NCBI RefSeq assembly: GCF_015024225.1
Contig: NZ_JACJGM010000019.1
Coordinates: forward strand, 1-64,000
Reading direction: 5' to 3'
Source of the DNA: Nocardioides lijunqiniae
Lineage (GTDB): Bacteria > Actinomycetota > Actinomycetes > Propionibacteriales > Nocardioidaceae
Length of the DNA stretch: 64,000 nucleotides
Shown: piece by piece, positions 52,042 through 60,512 of the stretch
How the letters are laid out: every line of letters begins with the position of its first letter
Numbering within the stretch: position 1 is the stretch's first letter
Notes under the pieces: model-generated
What the model saw: only the letters and a program-made list of their open reading frames with translations
What the model was told of the DNA's origin: nothing
The model's database searches: none
Program-made: the position numbers and the translations under genes

Positions 52042-53352
52042 TCAATCCTGGGACGGGCTGGGGCGGCGCGCTGTGAGCAGCTCGTCGATGTCGTCGAGCA
52101 GGCCGTCGGGCCCGCGCGAGTCGGCGATGGCGTCGCCGAGCCGGCGGCTGGATGCGGCGTAGGCCGGGTCATCGAGGATGGTGCGCACCGCTGACCGCAC
52201 GGCGTCGGCCGTCGGCCTGCCCGTGCGGAGGCTGATCCCCACCCCCGACCAGGCGACCCGCGTGGAGGTCTCGACCTTGTCCTCGGAGTCGCCGGCGACC
52301 ACGATCGGTACTCCGTGCTCCATGGCGTGGTGCAGCCCGCCGTAGCCGCCGTTGGTCACCAGGACGTCGGTGCGCGGCAGCAGCTCGTCGTAGGGCAGGA
52401 ACTCCGCCGCGCGCACGTTGGCCGGCAGGGGCCCGAGGGCGTCGAGGTCCGTCAGCGGGCGTCCCCCCGTGGTGACGACCACGGTCACGTCCTGGTCCGC
52501 CAGGGCCCGGATCGTGGGGCCCACGAGCTCGTCGAGGTCGACGTTGGCGACGGTGCCCTGGGTGACGTGCACGACCGGCCGTCGACCGTCGAGCTCGGCG
52601 AACCACGCCGGCGCCTCGACGCCACCGCGCATGGAGCGCGTCATCGGTCCGTAGAAGCGCAGCTTGGTGGGCGCGTCGGGGCGGGGGAACTCGAAGCCGG
52701 GCACGGTGAACTGCGCCAGCAGGTCGGCGCGGCTCAGCAGGTCCATGAAGAAGCCCCCCTCCAGGCGGGGCGCCCCCATGTGGGCCAACATCCGGTCGGC
52801 CGCGCGGTGCACCGGTCGCAGGACGACCTTGGTCGCGAACGCCCCGACCAGACGGTTGCGGAGCCGGTTGAGCCGGGGGCGGGCGAGCGGTTGCAGCCCG
52901 AGGCCGTACGGCGGCGTCTCGCGGCTTGACAGGCCGAGCGGGCCGAGGCCGCACAGCACCGTGAGCGGCCGCTCGCGCTCGGGCATCGCGTAGAGCACCT
53001 GGACCCCCACGAACGTCGGCTCGTGGATCACCAGGTCGGCCGCCGCCTGGCCCAACAGGTCCAGAAGGGCGCGTCCGGCGGCCGGTGCGGGCGCGAGGAA
53101 GGCGCGCTCGATGCCGCGGTTGATGGAGGCCAGGCCGCGGTCCCGGTCGGTCTCGGCGCCGATGGCGTCGAGCGTGTCCGCCTCGGCCGGCAGCGCAGCG
53201 AACTCGACGCCGGCCGCCGTCACGAGCGGCTCGTAGCGCTGCCCGGTGAGGAAGCGCACGCGCCAGCCCCGCTCCCGCAGCGCCCGTGCCACGACCAGGA
53301 GTGGCCGGACGTGGCCCTCGGCGGGCATGCTGCAGATGACGGCACTCGACAT
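52042..53352 (-). CDS. GT1-family glycosyltransferase (MGT/UGT-like)
   Basis: 436 residues, the usual GT-B length. N-terminus AVICSMPAEGHVRPLLVVARALRERGWRVRFLTG carries the conserved acceptor-side His. The C-terminal nucleotide-sugar motif includes VVHVTQGTVAN, FLPYDELLPRTDVLVTNGGYGGLHHAMEHGVPIVV (in substance G-G-x-G-x2-H-x8-P-x-V) and DKVETSTRVAWSGVGISL. The family glycosylates macrolides, other natural products or xenobiotics. Divergent from a TetR gene with a shared 39-bp promoter, inside the tRNA-Arg-bounded island. Transfer is plausible. Confidence 0.9.
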   Translation of the reverse strand: MSSAVICSMPAEGHVRPLLVVARALRERGWRVRFLTGQRYEPLVTAAGVEFAALPAEADTLDAIGAETDRDRGLASINRGIERAFLAPAPAAGRALLDLLGQAAADLVIHEPTFVGVQVLYAMPERERPLTVLCGLGPLGLSSRETPPYGLGLQPLARPRLNRLRNRLVGAFATKVVLRPVHRAADRMLAHMGAPRLEGGFFMDLLSRADLLAQFTVPGFEFPRPDAPTKLRFYGPMTRSMRGGVEAPAWFAELDGRRPVVHVTQGTVANVDLDELVGPTIRALADQDVTVVVTTGGRPLTDLDALGPLPANVRAAEFLPYDELLPRTDVLVTNGGYGGLHHAMEHGVPIVVAGDSEDKVETSTRVAWSGVGISLRTGRPTADAVRSAVRTILDDPAYAASSRRLGDAIADSRGPDGLLDDIDELLTARRPSPSQD

Positions 53353-53367
53353 CGCGTCCCCCCTATC

Positions 53368-53386
53368 GATACAGAACGGTAGTATC
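53368..53386. promoter_or_regulatory. Inverted repeat in the GT/TetR promoter, candidate TetR operator
   Basis: GATAC (53368-53372) and GTATC (53382-53386) are separated by 9 bp in a markedly AT-rich 39-bp divergent promoter. The position between both start codons is that of a TetR autoregulatory operator. Confidence 0.5.
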
Positions 53387-53391
53387 TAATC

Positions 53392-54051
53392 ATGGCCGCC
53401 AGCAACTCCGAGCCGGAGCGTCGGCCGCGTCGCCGTTACGACGCCACCGGGCGACGCGAGCGAGCCGCACGCACCCGCGCCACGATCTACCGTGCGGCGT
53501 TCGAGCTGTTCAGCGAGCGCGGCTACGCCGGCACCACCATCGCGGACATCGCCGCCGCAGCAGGCGTCTCGTCCGAGACCATCCACAAGATGGGCCCGAA
53601 GAGCTCGCTCCTCGACGGGGCGCGCGAGGTGGCAGTCTTCGACGACTCCGACATCGCCTCCCTCGGTGACACCGACGTGATGGGCCGGGTCGCGGCTGCG
53701 GGGTCCTTTCCCGCCGCCGTCGAGGTCCTGGTGGACTTCTACGCCGTGTCCAACCGGCGCGCGGCCCGCTTCTGGGTCAGTTGGCGCGCTGCGGCGTCCG
53801 AGGACCCGGCCGTCGCCGGGGCCTGGCAGGTCGAGATGGCCTCCGCCAGGCGCGCGTTCGAGGCCAGCATCGCGTTCGGGCGCAGCCGGGGTTGGTTGCG
53901 CGACGACGTCGAAGACCAGGAGCTGGCCGCGACCTTGTGGCTGCTCGCCTCTGCGGAGACCTACTTGCGGCTCACTGCTGACGCCGGCCTCGACGAGGAC
54001 GGCTACCGCGCCTGGTTGCGCCGGTCGCTCCTCGAGCAGCTCGGCAGCTAG
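53392..54051 (+). CDS. TetR-family transcriptional regulator
   Basis: 219 residues. HTH domain at about 22-75: RTRATIYRAAFELFSERGYAGTTIADIAAAAGVSSETIHKMGPKSSLL in substance, with the family's G-Y-x-x-T-T-I-x-x-I-A-x-x-A-G-V-S core. The C-terminal ligand domain is helical. It probably represses itself and the divergent glycosyltransferase, responding to that enzyme's substrate. Confidence 0.9.
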   Translation: MAASNSEPERRPRRRYDATGRRERAARTRATIYRAAFELFSERGYAGTTIADIAAAAGVSSETIHKMGPKSSLLDGAREVAVFDDSDIASLGDTDVMGRVAAAGSFPAAVEVLVDFYAVSNRRAARFWVSWRAAASEDPAVAGAWQVEMASARRAFEASIAFGRSRGWLRDDVEDQELAATLWLLASAETYLRLTADAGLDEDGYRAWLRRSLLEQLGS

Positions 54052-54269
54052 ACCGCACGCCGCCGCGGTGTCGGCCCCCTCGGTCAGGCGGCGCACCTTC
54101 CGCAGGCGGACGACCCCGACTGGCCGTGCGCCCGCCGGCACTCAGCCCAGGGCGAGCTTGCAGGTCTGGGCGGGTCCCGAGGGCAACCCCGGTGGGGGTA
54201 CGCGCCCGGAGAGGACTCGAGGCGACACCTGGCCCAGCGAGAGTGGTCGGGCCGGTCCTCGAGACGGAG

Positions 54270-54301
54270 AAGGGCCGCTACCCCGGTGGGGAGCGACCCT
54301 T
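54270..54301 (-). terminator. Hairpin terminator downstream of tRNA-Arg
   Basis: AAGGGCCGCT (54270-54279) pairs with AGCGACCCTT (54292-54301) with one mismatch, and CCCC/GGGG continues the stem around GGT. It lies 41 bp 3' of the tRNA on the minus strand. The 290 bp between the TetR gene and the tRNA show no gene. Confidence 0.7.
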
Positions 54302-54313
54302 GTCAGCGCGTGT

Positions 54314-54387
54314 GCGCAGGTCATGCCATGAATCCGATCGGTGCGCCTGTAGGGATTCGAACCCCAAACCTTCTGATCCGTAGTCAG
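54314..54387 (-). repeat. Second copy of the tRNA-Arg-derived repeat (includes intact tRNA 3' part)
   Basis: Partner of the repeat at 51843-51914. The shared sequence runs from 27 bp downstream of the tRNA to the far side of the anticodon loop. Together the copies enclose about 2.4 kb with the glycosyltransferase and TetR genes. Confidence 0.85.
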
Positions 54388-54414
54388 ATGCTCTATCCGT
54401 TGAGCTACAGGCGC
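54342..54414 (-). tRNA. tRNA-Arg(ACG)
   Basis: 73 nt on the minus strand. Acceptor GCGCCTG with CAGGCGC, anticodon arm CTGACTACGGATCAG reading ACG (inosine-modified in vivo), T-arm GGGGTTCGAATCCC and A73. CCA not encoded. It is intact, unlike the fragment at 51869-51914. Confidence 0.96.
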
Positions 54415-54596
54415 AGGTCGCTCACCGAGGTGAACGACTGCACGAGGATAGCCGACCACCCGCGGCATCTGGAAATCAGCCCGGGACCCACCACGGTGGA
54501 GACGGGGCGAGGGCATGTGGGACAGTGCGATGCATCCACCAGGCGGGACCACGCGCCCGCGCCGACGGCAGTTCCAGAAGAGGGAGCCAGGCAGAG

Positions 54597-56438
54597 ATGG
54601 CAGATGTTGAGGCGGCCCTGGAGGCTGCCGGACTGACCAATCCCCACGTCCTCGAGTACGTCCGCCACTACGCGGACCTGACCGGGGCCGAGCGCATCGA
54701 GGTCGTCAGCGCCGCCGACGACGCCCGGCTGATCCAGGAGTCCCTGGACGCGGGCGAGCTGCACCAGGCAGGCGAGGGGCGCTACTACTCCCGCAGCTAC
54801 CACAAGGACACCGCCCGCTCCGAGGAGCGCACGATCGTCGCGACCGGCGACGAGAAGGACAAGGGCGTCTACAACAACTGGCGCCCCGCCTCGGAGATGA
54901 AGCCGCTCCTGCACGACCTGATGCGCGGGCAGTCGGCCGGCAAGACCATGTACGTCATCCCCTACCTGATGTCGCCTCCCGGCAACGACCTGGCGCCCTG
55001 GGCCGCCGGCGTCCAGCTCACCGACACCCGCACCGTCGTGCTGCACATGATCCGGATGTCGCGCGTCGGCGCGCACTTCCTCGAGGACCTCGAGGACCCC
55101 TCCCACTTCGTGCGGGCCGTCCACGTGACCGGTGACCTGGAGAACCTCGGCCAGGGCACGCCCGACGACCAGCGCTACTTCGTGACGGTCGCCGACGAGC
55201 GCACGATCCTGCACTTCGGCTCCTCCTACGGCGGCAACGCGCTGCTGGGCAAGATCGCCCACGGCCTGCGCCAGGGCGCCTACGACGGCTGGGCGTCGAA
55301 GAAGTTCCTCGCCGAGCAGTACATGCTGATCGGGATCAAGGACAAGCAGACCGGCACGGACTACCACATCTGCGGCGGCTTCCCGAGTGCGTCCGGCAAG
55401 ACCAACCTCGCCATGATGCTGGCCCCCGACGCCCTGGGCGACCGCTACCACGTCTCCTTCTACGGTGACGACATCGCGTGGCTGTGGGTCGACGAGAGCA
55501 CCGGCCGGCTCATGGGCATGAACCCCGAGTACGGCGTGTTCGGCGTCGCCAAGGACACGAACGAGAAGACCAACCCCACGGCGCTGGCGTCGCTGGACGA
55601 GGGCACCAAGACGATCTTCACCAACGTCGCCTACAACCCCCAGAGCGGCGAGGTCTGGTGGGAGGGCCGCACCCAGGCGCCGCCCGCCGACGTCACCGGC
55701 TGGCTCGACTGGACGGGCGCGCCGATCGCCGACCGCAAGGACGAGGACGACACCCCCTGGGCGCACCCCAACAGCCGCTTCACCACGACCCTCGACAACG
55801 TGCCCAACATCGCCGACGACTACGACGCCGCCCCGGGCGTGCCGATCGACGCGATCATCTTCGGTGGCCGCACCCGCGACCGCGAGCCACTCATCCGCGC
55901 CATCCACGACCTGGCCGAGGGCGTCTACGACGGGCTGACGCTCGGCGCGGAAGCCACCTCGGCCGCGGAGGGCAAGGAGGGCGTGCTGCGCTACGACCCG
56001 ATGTCGAACCGCCCGTTCATGGCCTACGGCGAGGGCGACTACGCCCAGCACTACCTCGACATCGTCGGGGCGGCCACCGACCAGCCGATCTTCGCCCACG
56101 TCAACTGGTTCCAGCGCGACCCCGAGGACGGCCACTTCCTGTGGCCCGGCTACCGCGACAACCTGCGCCCCCTGCTGTGGCTGCTGCAGCTGCGCAACGG
56201 CGAGGTCACCGGCCGCCAGACCCCGGTCGGGATCATCCCGACCGAGGAGGAGCTCAACCTCGAGGGCGTGGAGATCAGCCCCGAGGACCTGGCCACGATC
56301 CTCACCATCGACACGCCCCGCTGGCAGCAGGAGATGGAGCACCGCGCCGAGCACCTCGAGCTGTTCGAGCGCATGCCCGACGCGATCTGGGAGGCCCACC
56401 GCCGCGTCGCCGACGCCCTGGGGCGCGAGGACGGCTGA
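54597..56438 (+). CDS. Divergent GTP-type phosphoenolpyruvate carboxykinase paralogue
   Basis: 613 residues from ATG 54597. Fold and length are those of GTP-PEPCK throughout: [80 protein letters not shown] and VNWFQRD. Compared with the canonical copy at 57083, three positions that matter in GTP-PEPCKs differ. The reactive P-loop Cys is Ser266. The metal-ligand Lys (second Lys of GKK) is Ile220. The metal-ligand His of AEHMLI is replaced, most likely by Tyr242 in AEQYMLI. P-loop Lys268/Thr269 and Asp291/Asp292 are kept. The reaction, metal or phosphate donor may therefore have changed. Confidence 0.8.
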   Translation: MADVEAALEAAGLTNPHVLEYVRHYADLTGAERIEVVSAADDARLIQESLDAGELHQAGEGRYYSRSYHKDTARSEERTIVATGDEKDKGVYNNWRPASEMKPLLHDLMRGQSAGKTMYVIPYLMSPPGNDLAPWAAGVQLTDTRTVVLHMIRMSRVGAHFLEDLEDPSHFVRAVHVTGDLENLGQGTPDDQRYFVTVADERTILHFGSSYGGNALLGKIAHGLRQGAYDGWASKKFLAEQYMLIGIKDKQTGTDYHICGGFPSASGKTNLAMMLAPDALGDRYHVSFYGDDIAWLWVDESTGRLMGMNPEYGVFGVAKDTNEKTNPTALASLDEGTKTIFTNVAYNPQSGEVWWEGRTQAPPADVTGWLDWTGAPIADRKDEDDTPWAHPNSRFTTTLDNVPNIADDYDAAPGVPIDAIIFGGRTRDREPLIRAIHDLAEGVYDGLTLGAEATSAAEGKEGVLRYDPMSNRPFMAYGEGDYAQHYLDIVGAATDQPIFAHVNWFQRDPEDGHFLWPGYRDNLRPLLWLLQLRNGEVTGRQTPVGIIPTEEELNLEGVEISPEDLATILTIDTPRWQQEMEHRAEHLELFERMPDAIWEAHRRVADALGREDG

Positions 56439-56453
56439 CGCATCGGGCGGACC

Positions 56454-56544
56454 CGGTGGTTGAGGTGCGAGCGCAGCGAGCCTCGAAACCACCCCACCGG
56501 TGGTCGAGCAGCGAGGAGCGCCAGCGACGAGCGCCCGTCGAGAC
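56454..56544. repeat. Two REP-like inverted repeats
   Basis: The first unit (56454-56492) opens GGTGGTTGAGG and closes CCTCGAAACCACC, with TGCG/CGCA inside. The second (56498-56544) opens GGTGGTCGAGCAGCGAGG and closes GTCGAGACC. The opening GGTGGTYGAG and closing CGARACC are shared, so they are variants of one dispersed family. I recall such intergenic elements in Nocardioides-type genomes. Confidence 0.75.
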
Positions 56545-56613
56545 CCCCGCACCTCTGGCTGTCTCCTCGGGGCCGGACTGGGGTGCCGCGCGCTTAGCCG
56601 GTCGCGTCTCCGC

Positions 56614-56660
56614 GTCAAGGAGCTTCGCCCGCTTCGCGGCGCCCTTCGGGCGTCCTTGAC
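56614..56660. repeat. Nested hairpin element
   Basis: GTCAAGGA (56614-56621) and TCCTTGAC (56653-56660) enclose a second hairpin, CGCCC-TTC-GGGCG (56640-56652), plus CGCCCG runs. It could be the terminator of the first PEPCK gene or part of the repeat cluster. Confidence 0.6.
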
Positions 56661-56903
56661 CCGGAGCCTCTCTCGACCGGCTTGACGGCGCACGGGGCGA
56701 CACGGGCTCCGCCCGCGCCGCCCGCGCAAAGCGCGGCACCCCTCTGGCTGGTGTTGCTGGTGGTGCGTCTACTGACACTCAGCGTCGGCAGTTGGTCACC
56801 ACCCCAGGCTGGTCCAGCGCAGGCAGGTCCGTCCTCGGCTCGAACTGCCGACCTGGGTGACCGATCCGGCCCCCCGTCAGCCCGCCGGGCCGTCGTCGTA
56901 CGC

Positions 56904-56918
56904 ATTGATCGATCCAAT
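56904..56918. promoter_or_regulatory. AT-rich imperfect palindrome upstream of second PEPCK
   Basis: ATTGATCGATCCAAT is nearly palindromic (ATTG-ATCGATC-CAAT) within the only AT-rich patch of the intergenic region, followed by ATGTGAAC. It is about 165 bp before the PEPCK start and may be an operator or promoter element. Confidence 0.35.
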
Positions 56919-57082
56919 ATGTGAACCCGCTGGGCCGGGTTAGCCTCGCCCCACCCATCTCGTCGGGCAATGGAGCCGGACGAAACAGCACATTCCACGA
57001 CACCTTCGTCGACACGCTCGACGACGCGGCGCTCTCGGCTTCCGGCCGTGACGACGTGCAAGGCGCGAGAGGGAAATCAGGC

Positions 57083-58921
57083 ATGACAGCCGACACGCAG
57101 ACCCCTACCCAGACCACGGCGACCGACACCGCCCCCACGACCCACCAGGGCATCCTGGACTTCGTCGCCGAGGTGGCTGCCATGACGCAGCCCGACCGCA
57201 TCTACTGGTGCACCGGCTCCGACGAGGAGTGGACCAAGCTGACCGAGGCGCTCGTCTCGACCGGCACGTTCACCCAGCTGAACCCGGCCATCAAGCCCAA
57301 CTCCTTCTACGCCGCCTCCGACCCGATCGACGTCGCGCGCGTCGAGGACCGCACCTACATCTGCTCGGTTGACGAGAAGGATTGCGGGCCCACCAACAAC
57401 TGGATGGCGCCCGAGGAGATGAAGGGCATCATGCGCGGCCTGTACGACGGCTGCATGAAGGGCCGGACGATGTACGTCATCCCCTTCGTCATGGGCCACC
57501 TCGAGGCCGAGAGCCCGATGTTCGGCGTCGAGCTCACCGACTCCGCCTACGTCACCGCGTCGATGCGCGTCATGTCCCGCATGGGCAGCAACGTCCTGGC
57601 CCGCATGGAGGAGCTGGACGCGCCGTTCGTCCAGGCCGTCCACTCCGTCGGCCACCCGCTGGCCGAGGGCCAGGCGGACGTGAAGTGGCCGTGCAACGAC
57701 ACCAAGTACATCGTGCAGTTCCCCGAGGAGCGTGCGATCTGGTCCTACGGCTCCGGCTACGGCGGCAACGCGCTGCTCGGCAAGAAGTGCTACGCGCTGC
57801 GCATCGCCTCGGTGATGGCCCGCGACGAGGGCTGGCTCGCCGAGCACATGCTGATCCTCAAGCTCACCGGCCCGACCGGCGTGGCCAAGTACATCGCGGC
57901 GGCGTTCCCGAGCGCCTGCGGCAAGACCAACCTCGCCATGCTCCAGCCCACCGTCCCCGGCTGGAAGGTCGAGACCCTCGGCGACGACATCGCGTGGATG
58001 CGCATCGGCGCCGACGGCCGGCTCTGGGCCGTCAACCCCGAGTTCGGCCTGTTCGGCGTGGCGCCGGGCACCAACGAGCACACCAACCCCAACGCGATGC
58101 GCACCATCAACAAGGGCAACTCGGTCTTCACCAACGTCGCCCTGACCGAGGACGGCGACATCTGGTGGGAGGGCCTCGAGAACCCGCCGGCCAAGGCCAC
58201 GTCGTGGAAGGGTGAGCCGTGGACGCCGGAGAGCGACGAGCTCTCGAGCCACCCCAACAGCCGCTACTGCACCCCGATCAAGCAGTGCGACATCCTCGCG
58301 CCCGAGTACGACGACCCGCGCGGCGTGCCGATCGACGCGATCCTGTTCGGCGGTCGCCGCAAGACGACGATCCCGCTCGTCTTCGAGGCTCGCGACTGGA
58401 CCCACGGCACCTTCCTGGGCGCCACGCTGTCCAGCGAGACCACCGCGGCCGCGGTCGGCCAGGTCGGCGTCGTGCGCCGGGACCCGATGGCGATGCTGCC
58501 GTTCATCGGCTACAACGCCGGCGACTACTTCAGCCACTGGATCAACGTCGGCAAGGACAACGACGCCTCCAAGCTGCCGCGGATCTTCTACGTCAACTGG
58601 TTCCGCCGCGACGACGAGGGCGGCTTCCTGTGGCCCGGGTTCGGCGAGAACAGCCGGGTCCTGAAGTGGATCGTGGAGCGCATCGACGGCCAGGCCGCGT
58701 CGGTCGAGACCCCGATCGGCCACGTGCCGGCGCCGGGCTCCCTCGACGTCGACGGGCTCGACATGAGCGACGCCGCCCTCGAGCAGGCCCTCGCGGTCGA
58801 CCCCGAGGAGTGGAAGGCCGAGATCCCGCAGATCCAGGAGTGGTTCGAGAAGTTCGGCGACGACCTGCCGGCCGTCCTGTGGACCGAGCTGGACGGACTC
58901 AAGGTCCGCCTGGGCGTCTGA
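57083..58921 (+). CDS. pckG: Phosphoenolpyruvate carboxykinase (GTP)
   Basis: 612 residues from ATG 57083; the open frame extends upstream without a ribosome site. All catalytic elements are canonical: Arg in [24 protein letters not shown] with Lys234/Lys235, AEHMLI with His255, [14 protein letters not shown] with Cys279, [19 protein letters not shown], and FYVNWFRRD with the nucleotide-ring aromatics. It interconverts oxaloacetate + GTP and PEP + CO2 + GDP at the start of gluconeogenesis. Separated from its divergent paralogue by 644 bp with its own promoter region. Confidence 0.97.
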   Translation: MTADTQTPTQTTATDTAPTTHQGILDFVAEVAAMTQPDRIYWCTGSDEEWTKLTEALVSTGTFTQLNPAIKPNSFYAASDPIDVARVEDRTYICSVDEKDCGPTNNWMAPEEMKGIMRGLYDGCMKGRTMYVIPFVMGHLEAESPMFGVELTDSAYVTASMRVMSRMGSNVLARMEELDAPFVQAVHSVGHPLAEGQADVKWPCNDTKYIVQFPEERAIWSYGSGYGGNALLGKKCYALRIASVMARDEGWLAEHMLILKLTGPTGVAKYIAAAFPSACGKTNLAMLQPTVPGWKVETLGDDIAWMRIGADGRLWAVNPEFGLFGVAPGTNEHTNPNAMRTINKGNSVFTNVALTEDGDIWWEGLENPPAKATSWKGEPWTPESDELSSHPNSRYCTPIKQCDILAPEYDDPRGVPIDAILFGGRRKTTIPLVFEARDWTHGTFLGATLSSETTAAAVGQVGVVRRDPMAMLPFIGYNAGDYFSHWINVGKDNDASKLPRIFYVNWFRRDDEGGFLWPGFGENSRVLKWIVERIDGQAASVETPIGHVPAPGSLDVDGLDMSDAALEQALAVDPEEWKAEIPQIQEWFEKFGDDLPAVLWTELDGLKVRLGV

Positions 58922-59053
58922 GCCCCACCCCGCCCCACAACACCGCACCGCACGGCGCAGGCCCCGCCCCCACGGCGGGGCCTGTGCCAATTGTGGGACG
59001 ATGCGTCTCGCTCGGGGGAGCAGGTGCGGTGGGTGTGCCGAAAGGGGAGCACG

Positions 59054-60061
59054 GTGGCTGGCTACGGTCCCGAGGAGCGAGCGGTCTTCGAGAGCGGCTC
59101 GGCGAGCCTCTTCGAGGCGATCCTGGCCCAGGGAGGCATCCCGGCCGACGACGCCCGGATCGCCCCCGACTCCGAGCAGCGCCCGGCGTTCGACCTGCTC
59201 GTCGAGCTCGGGCTGCTGCAGCACGACCAGGAGTCCGACACCTGGCTGCCCGAGGACCCCACCAGCGTCCAGTCGCGCATCGTGTCGCCGCTGAGCCAGG
59301 AGGGCGCCCAGCTGCTCGAGGAGTCCTCGCAGTGGGCCAAGGCGTTCGGCGGACTGGCCCAGAGCTGGCGCCGCTCGCCGATGTCGTCGGCCCGGGGCCC
59401 GTTCACCCACATCCACGACGAGGCGATCGGGCCCTTCCTGACCGGCCTGGTCTCCGAGTGCGAGGACGAGGTCCTCACGGCACAGCCCCAGACGGGCCGC
59501 GACGCCCAGTCGCTGGCCGCGGCGGCGCTGCGCGACACCCAGATGCTCGAGCGCGGCACGAAGATGCGCACGCTCTACCAGCACAGCGCCCGGCGCAGCT
59601 CGATCACGCACAAGTACGTCGCCGCCGTCACGGCGCGCGGCGCCGAGGTGCGCACGCTGGACGAGTTCTTCAACCGGATGCTGGTCTTCGACCGCCGGAT
59701 CGCGGTCATCCCGGGCCGCGAGGACCTGCGCGCCGCCATCGCGATCCGCGAGCCGTCGGTGGTGGCCTACCTGGTCGACATCTTCGAGCGGGCGTGGGAG
59801 CGGGCGCGGCCGTTCACCAACCGCGATGCCTCGATGATGAAGGACATCGCCGCCGAGCAGCGGGCGATGACGATCCGGATGCTCATCGAGGGTCACTCCG
59901 ACCCGGTGAGCGCCAAGCGGCTCGGCGTCTCGCCGCGCACCTACGCCGGCTACGTGGCCGACCTCAAGGGGGAGTACGAGGCCGAGACGCGCTTCCAGCT
60001 CGGCTACACGATGGGCCAGCAGGGCGTCTCCGGCAGCGAGCCGGCCGAGGCCGACGACTGA
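59054..60061 (+). CDS. LuxR-type HTH regulator with N-terminal TrmB/helical domain
   Basis: 335 residues from GTG 59054, with GGGGAG eight bases upstream; the longer frame from 58991 lacks a site. The N-terminal 80 residues look like a winged helix (SLFEAILAQGGIPADDARIA, LLVELGLLQHD). The middle part resembles the phospholipase-D-like domain found in such regulators (TKMRTLYQHSARRSSITHKYVAAVTARGAEVRTL). The last 70 residues are a LuxR HTH variant (AMTIRMLIEGHSDPVSAKRLGVSPRTYAGYVADLKG). Members control secondary metabolism or peptide genes in actinobacteria. Convergent with a gene for a tiny secreted peptide. Confidence 0.75.
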   Translation: MAGYGPEERAVFESGSASLFEAILAQGGIPADDARIAPDSEQRPAFDLLVELGLLQHDQESDTWLPEDPTSVQSRIVSPLSQEGAQLLEESSQWAKAFGGLAQSWRRSPMSSARGPFTHIHDEAIGPFLTGLVSECEDEVLTAQPQTGRDAQSLAAAALRDTQMLERGTKMRTLYQHSARRSSITHKYVAAVTARGAEVRTLDEFFNRMLVFDRRIAVIPGREDLRAAIAIREPSVVAYLVDIFERAWERARPFTNRDASMMKDIAAEQRAMTIRMLIEGHSDPVSAKRLGVSPRTYAGYVADLKGEYEAETRFQLGYTMGQQGVSGSEPAEADD

Positions 60062-60126
60062 CCCCTCCTCCAGGCCACCCGCGCGGAACGCTGGCTCGGG
60101 TGCGCCGCCCTGTGGTGGAATGCAGC

Positions 60127-60165
60127 GAGGGCGGTGACTCGAGTCTGGATCGAGTCACCGCCCTC
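60127..60165 (+). terminator. Strong hairpin terminator of the LuxR-type gene
   Basis: GAGGGCGGTGACTCGA (60127-60142) and TCGAGTCACCGCCCTC (60150-60165) form a perfect 16-bp stem with a 7-base loop, followed by ACCTTCGTT. It is 65 bp after the regulator stop. Confidence 0.9.
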
Positions 60166-60172
60166 ACCTTCG

Positions 60173-60238
60173 TTGAGACCGGCCGGGGGGTGGCACGGGG
60201 GCCCAACAAGTGGGGGGATGGTTGGGCCCGGGTCTCAA
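60173..60238 (-). terminator. Nested hairpin terminator of the small peptide gene
   Basis: TTGAGACC (60173-60180) pairs with GGTCTCAA (60231-60238). Inside, GGGCCCAAC (60199-60207) pairs with GTTGGGCCC (60221-60229). It begins 37 bp after the peptide stop on the minus strand, back to back with the regulator's terminator. Confidence 0.8.
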
Positions 60239-60275
60239 GTTCTGGGGGTGGTGCGAGTGGTGCTGGTGGTGCCGG

Positions 60276-60410
60276 TCAGCGGGCGGTGCGGCAGTAGCCG
60301 CCGCAGCCCCAGCTGGTGTCCTTGGCCTGCGCCGGAGCCGAGACGCCGAGGAGGCCGACGGACAGGGCGGAGGCAGCGACGAGGATGCCGAGCTTGCGAG
60401 CGATGTTCAT
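60276..60410 (-). CDS. Tiny secreted peptide precursor
   Basis: 44 residues from ATG 60410, with AAGGTGGG about seven bases upstream. A textbook signal peptide occupies residues 1-29 (basic MNIARK, hydrophobic core, cleavage after APAQA). The predicted mature peptide is KDTSWGCGGYCRTAR: 15 residues, with a Cys-x3-Cys pair that could form a disulfide, one Trp and a basic tail. The D-T-S-W-G start recurs, to my recollection, in small actinobacterial exported peptides, but I know no function. It has its own promoter region with two palindromes and its own terminator, so it is a dedicated gene and not a fragment. Confidence 0.75.
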   Translation of the reverse strand: MNIARKLGILVAASALSVGLLGVSAPAQAKDTSWGCGGYCRTAR

Positions 60411-60512
60411 GGGGTTCCCACCTTCATTCTCTGTAGGGCCCACGGAATGGCCCTGAGAAGGAGTCTGGTCGCTCGGGGCGGCCAGGGGTGAGGGAAACGT
60501 TGGCTCATATAT

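Larger units (their letters stand above)
56439..57082. other. 644-bp intergenic region with REP-like repeats and hairpins
   Basis: No gene supported. Contents in order: two REP-like elements (56454-56492, 56498-56544), a hairpin bounded by GTCAAGGA/TCCTTGAC (56614-56660), about 200 bp without recognised signal, and an AT-rich patch at 56900-56922 that probably holds the promoter of the second PEPCK gene. Open frames here are shadows of GC-rich repeats. Confidence 0.7.

Noticed and set aside
51915..54313. Integrase or excisionase inside the tRNA-Arg-bounded island
   Set aside because: Looked for in all frames; only the glycosyltransferase and TetR genes are credible. Mobility functions must be lost or elsewhere.
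54142..54552. Minus-strand frame with VAQRIEHLTTDQKVWGSNP
   Set aside because: Translation of the intact tRNA-Arg(ACG) gene, not a protein.
54597..58921. Possibility that the two PEPCK genes are an assembly duplication
   Set aside because: The two proteins differ throughout, including at catalytic residues, and the flanks are unrelated.
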